From contig NZ_AWGC01000001.1 of assembly GCF_000495835.1 (NCBI RefSeq), positions 62,001 through 126,000 on the forward strand: 64,000 nucleotides of DNA, read 5' to 3'. Every line of letters starts with the position of its first letter. Position 1 is the stretch's first letter. The DNA comes from Asticcacaulis sp. AC402 (lineage in GTDB: Bacteria > Pseudomonadota > Alphaproteobacteria > Caulobacterales > Caulobacteraceae). Below, in pieces: positions 62,654-64,000 of this stretch. A program made the translations under genes and the position numbers. The notes beneath the pieces were generated by a model that saw only the letters and a list, made by a program, of their open reading frames with translations, did no database searches and was not told the DNA's origin.

Positions 62654-63304
62654 ATGACCCGTATTGAAAAAACCACATTGTTTATAGGGCTTATCGCCCT
62701 GACCGGCTTCGGCGGCGCTGCGACGGCGCAGGAGACGGGCCTCAAGGGTACCTGGCAGGTCACGGCGCGCGTAACCACCGTAGCGCCGGACGAATCGGGC
62801 GCCATCCTGACAGCCGCCGGAGTGGACAGCGGACTGGACGTCGCCGTTAATGACAGCACAGTTCCCACCCTTGGGTTTACCTACTTCGTCACGGACCATG
62901 TGGCCATCGAGGCGATACTCGGAACATCGAAGCACACCATCAAGGCGGTGGGCCCCGCCACCGACGTCGAGGTGCATGAGACCTGGGTCCTGCCGCCGGT
63001 TGTCACGGCCCAGTACCACTTCAATACCGGCGGAAAGGTCAGCCCTTATGTCGGCGCCGGTATCAACTACATGAACTGGTACGGTGGCAAGGACCTCAAC
63101 GGCTTCAAGGTCCGACTCAAGAATAGTTTCGGAACGGCCGTTCAGGCAGGTGCCAATGTCAAACTGAAGGACAATCTGGTGCTGAATATCGATTACAAGA
63201 AGGTGTTCTATGGCACCGATGCCAAAATCAACAACGGTGCTCTGACCTCCGATGTCACTCTGGATCCGTCGGTCATATCGATCGGGGTTGGCTACCGGTT
63301 TTAG
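62654..63304 (+). CDS. ompW: Outer-membrane protein OmpW
   Basis: 216 residues. Signal peptide of about 25 residues ending TAQ; eight-stranded barrel pattern with LGFTYFVTDHVAIEAILGTS, YHFNTGGKVSPYVGAGINY, FGTAVQAGANVKLKDNLVL and the final SIGVGYRF with terminal Phe. Strong GGAGAG site. OmpW is induced at low oxygen by FNR in enterics, so the upstream box makes sense. Confidence 0.93.
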   Translation: MTRIEKTTLFIGLIALTGFGGAATAQETGLKGTWQVTARVTTVAPDESGAILTAAGVDSGLDVAVNDSTVPTLGFTYFVTDHVAIEAILGTSKHTIKAVGPATDVEVHETWVLPPVVTAQYHFNTGGKVSPYVGAGINYMNWYGGKDLNGFKVRLKNSFGTAVQAGANVKLKDNLVLNIDYKKVFYGTDAKINNGALTSDVTLDPSVISIGVGYRF

Positions 63305-63422
63305 AGCGCAATCCGATAAAGTGGACGCCAACGTACAGGCGACCACTTTATCGGAAACATTTCGTTACAAAACAAACGCTTAGAGCGGGATTTCGATTCC
63401 ACCAAACCACATCCCGCTCTAA
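63302..63422. repeat. Repeat family A copy, inverted orientation
   Basis: Module 2 (TAGAGCGCAATCCGATAAAGTG / CACTTTATCGG) comes first, then the connector GTTACAAAACAAACG, then module 1 (TAGAGCGGGAT / ATCCCGCTCTA). It begins at the ompW stop. Confidence 0.85.
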
Positions 63423-63438
63423 AGCGGCCAGGTCAAGG

Positions 63439-63490
63439 CGTGGCGCAGGTTTGGGTTTGAGGCGCGCCTGAAACCAAAACCTGCGCCACG
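63439..63490. repeat. 52-bp near-perfect palindrome
   Basis: Arms CGTGGCGCAGGTTTGGGTTT and AAACCAAAACCTGCGCCACG around a GGCGCGCC centre. It lies between convergent ompW and DUF2752, right after the family A copy, and may be a bidirectional transcription end. Confidence 0.8.
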
Positions 63491-63588
63491 TTTTGATGTG
63501 GCAAGATCACCGCGGGTTTGCATCACCTTTTTGAAGCGGGTCCGATTCAACAGGGTGAGGCCCAGGAAGGCCGAGAAAGAGGCAACCG

Positions 63589-64000
63589 TCAGCAACCCCC
63601 GGGCGCGAGGGCGCAAAACGGCAAGACCGGGATATTTCGGGCGATTGTGAACCCTATGACCAGAAGCAAAAAGCCGACCCCCATGGGATAGGCGTAGGTG
63701 TTCAACAGGCCGGTCACCTGGACCGGTAGCGGCACCTTTATGGCCAAGGCCGAGGTCAGCAGACTAACGACAATAAAGGGCAGGCAGATGAAAGCCAGGG
63801 GGTTATAGCGGAAAGCCGTCCACGGCTGGGCATGGACCAGGTAATAGAGCATGCGTGTGCTGCCGCACCCGGGACAGTGAAGCCCGGTCAAGGCATGAAC
63901 CGGACAGGGTGGAAAAAATCCCCCCCCGCCCGGCGTCCAGATCGATACGGCAACCAGGGCTCCCGTAAGAGCAACCAGTCCGACCCAGCAGAGGACACGC
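63589..64000 (-). CDS. DUF2752 membrane protein (5' end beyond the right edge)
   Basis: At least 136 residues, open to base 64000. First hydrophobic segment (LCWVGLVALTGALVAVSIW), then the family hallmark GFFPPCPVHALTGLHCPGCG-STR, a segment YNPLAFICLPFIVVSLL and a last helix. The CPGCGSTR motif is diagnostic. Function unknown. A TTG at 63891 could be taken as a start, but the conserved frame clearly continues upstream. Confidence 0.85.
   Translation of the reverse strand, partial: RVLCWVGLVALTGALVAVSIWTPGGGGFFPPCPVHALTGLHCPGCGSTRMLYYLVHAQPWTAFRYNPLAFICLPFIVVSLLTSALAIKVPLPVQVTGLLNTYAYPMGVGFLLLVIGFTIARNIPVLPFCALAPGGC

Noticed and set aside
63419-63616. 65-residue minus-strand ORF after the DUF2752 gene
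   Set aside because: Its C-terminal third is the 52-bp palindrome and its start lies inside DUF2752; no coding features.

Overview
The window is GC-rich, densely coded chromosomal DNA from an alphaproteobacterium. I infer a Caulobacterales member, probably near Asticcacaulis or Caulobacter, because it carries ChpT with a CtrA-type box in its promoter region, a Caulobacter-type MucR, a DUF2336 protein, and a FixL-FixJ-FixT-like-FixK block. There is one tRNA gene (Ala, anticodon CGC). I see no phage, integron, insertion sequence or CRISPR array.

Layout. 1-3.4 kb: the N-terminal part of ilvD (leaving the left edge), a secreted hypothetical protein, a secreted esterase and a possible small membrane protein. 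3.5-11.6 kb: a branched-chain amino-acid supercluster on the plus strand (stand-alone IlvD C-terminal-domain protein, ilvC, ilvB, ilvM-like, a 67-residue unknown, ilvE, leuC, leuD, leuB) closed by a terminator. 11.7-21.5 kb: housekeeping and cell-cycle genes (DUF167, YggT, tRNA-Ala, MFS transporter, GFA protein, PAS protein, mucR, DUF2336, cysK, chpT, GH53 galactanase, SGNH hydrolase). 21.9-27.5 kb: chemosensory cluster 1 on the plus strand (cheA-cheW-cheY-cheB-cheR). 27.6-37.4 kb: cytochrome bd genes cydABX on the minus strand, divergent from cydDC-fixLJ-fixT-like, followed by fixK. 37.5-52.5 kb: chemosensory cluster 2 on the minus strand (STAS-cheY-cheA-cheW-mcp-cheR-cheD-cheB-soluble receptor-like protein), with partner-switch genes at both ends (STAS plus PP2C phosphatase; receiver-HATPase) and a PAS histidine kinase upstream. 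52.5-62.3 kb: hemN, then the cbb3 oxidase block (SafE-like, ccoNOQP, fixG, fixH, fixS, fixI). 62.6-64 kb: ompW and a DUF2752 gene leaving the right edge.

How the genes fit together. The right half is a nearly self-contained low-oxygen regulon. FixL (heme PAS) and FixJ would activate fixK, and FixK would act at TTGAY-N4-RTCAA boxes. I find four close matches and one weaker one, at 30627, 36157, 53974, 58330 and 62435. They lie before cydAB and cydDC-fixLJ, the fixT-like gene, hemN, fixGHSI, and SafE-ccoNOQP or ompW. The fixT-like gene would close a feedback loop on FixL.

Main points for a second look: (1) the soluble receptor-like protein at 38768-39892 has an FQDxxxQ helix motif and an acidic DDIELF tail, both resembling CheZ, so it may be a CheY-P phosphatase; (2) the fixT-like protein has no cysteine; (3) a stand-alone IlvD C-terminal domain with Ser-to-Thr in its active-site signature precedes ilvC; (4) a 67-residue unknown is locked between ilvM and ilvE by 4-base overlaps on both sides; (5) partner-switch genes flank chemosensory cluster 2; (6) a two-module palindromic repeat family is present, and two copies in the same orientation bracket the receiver-HATPase gene.
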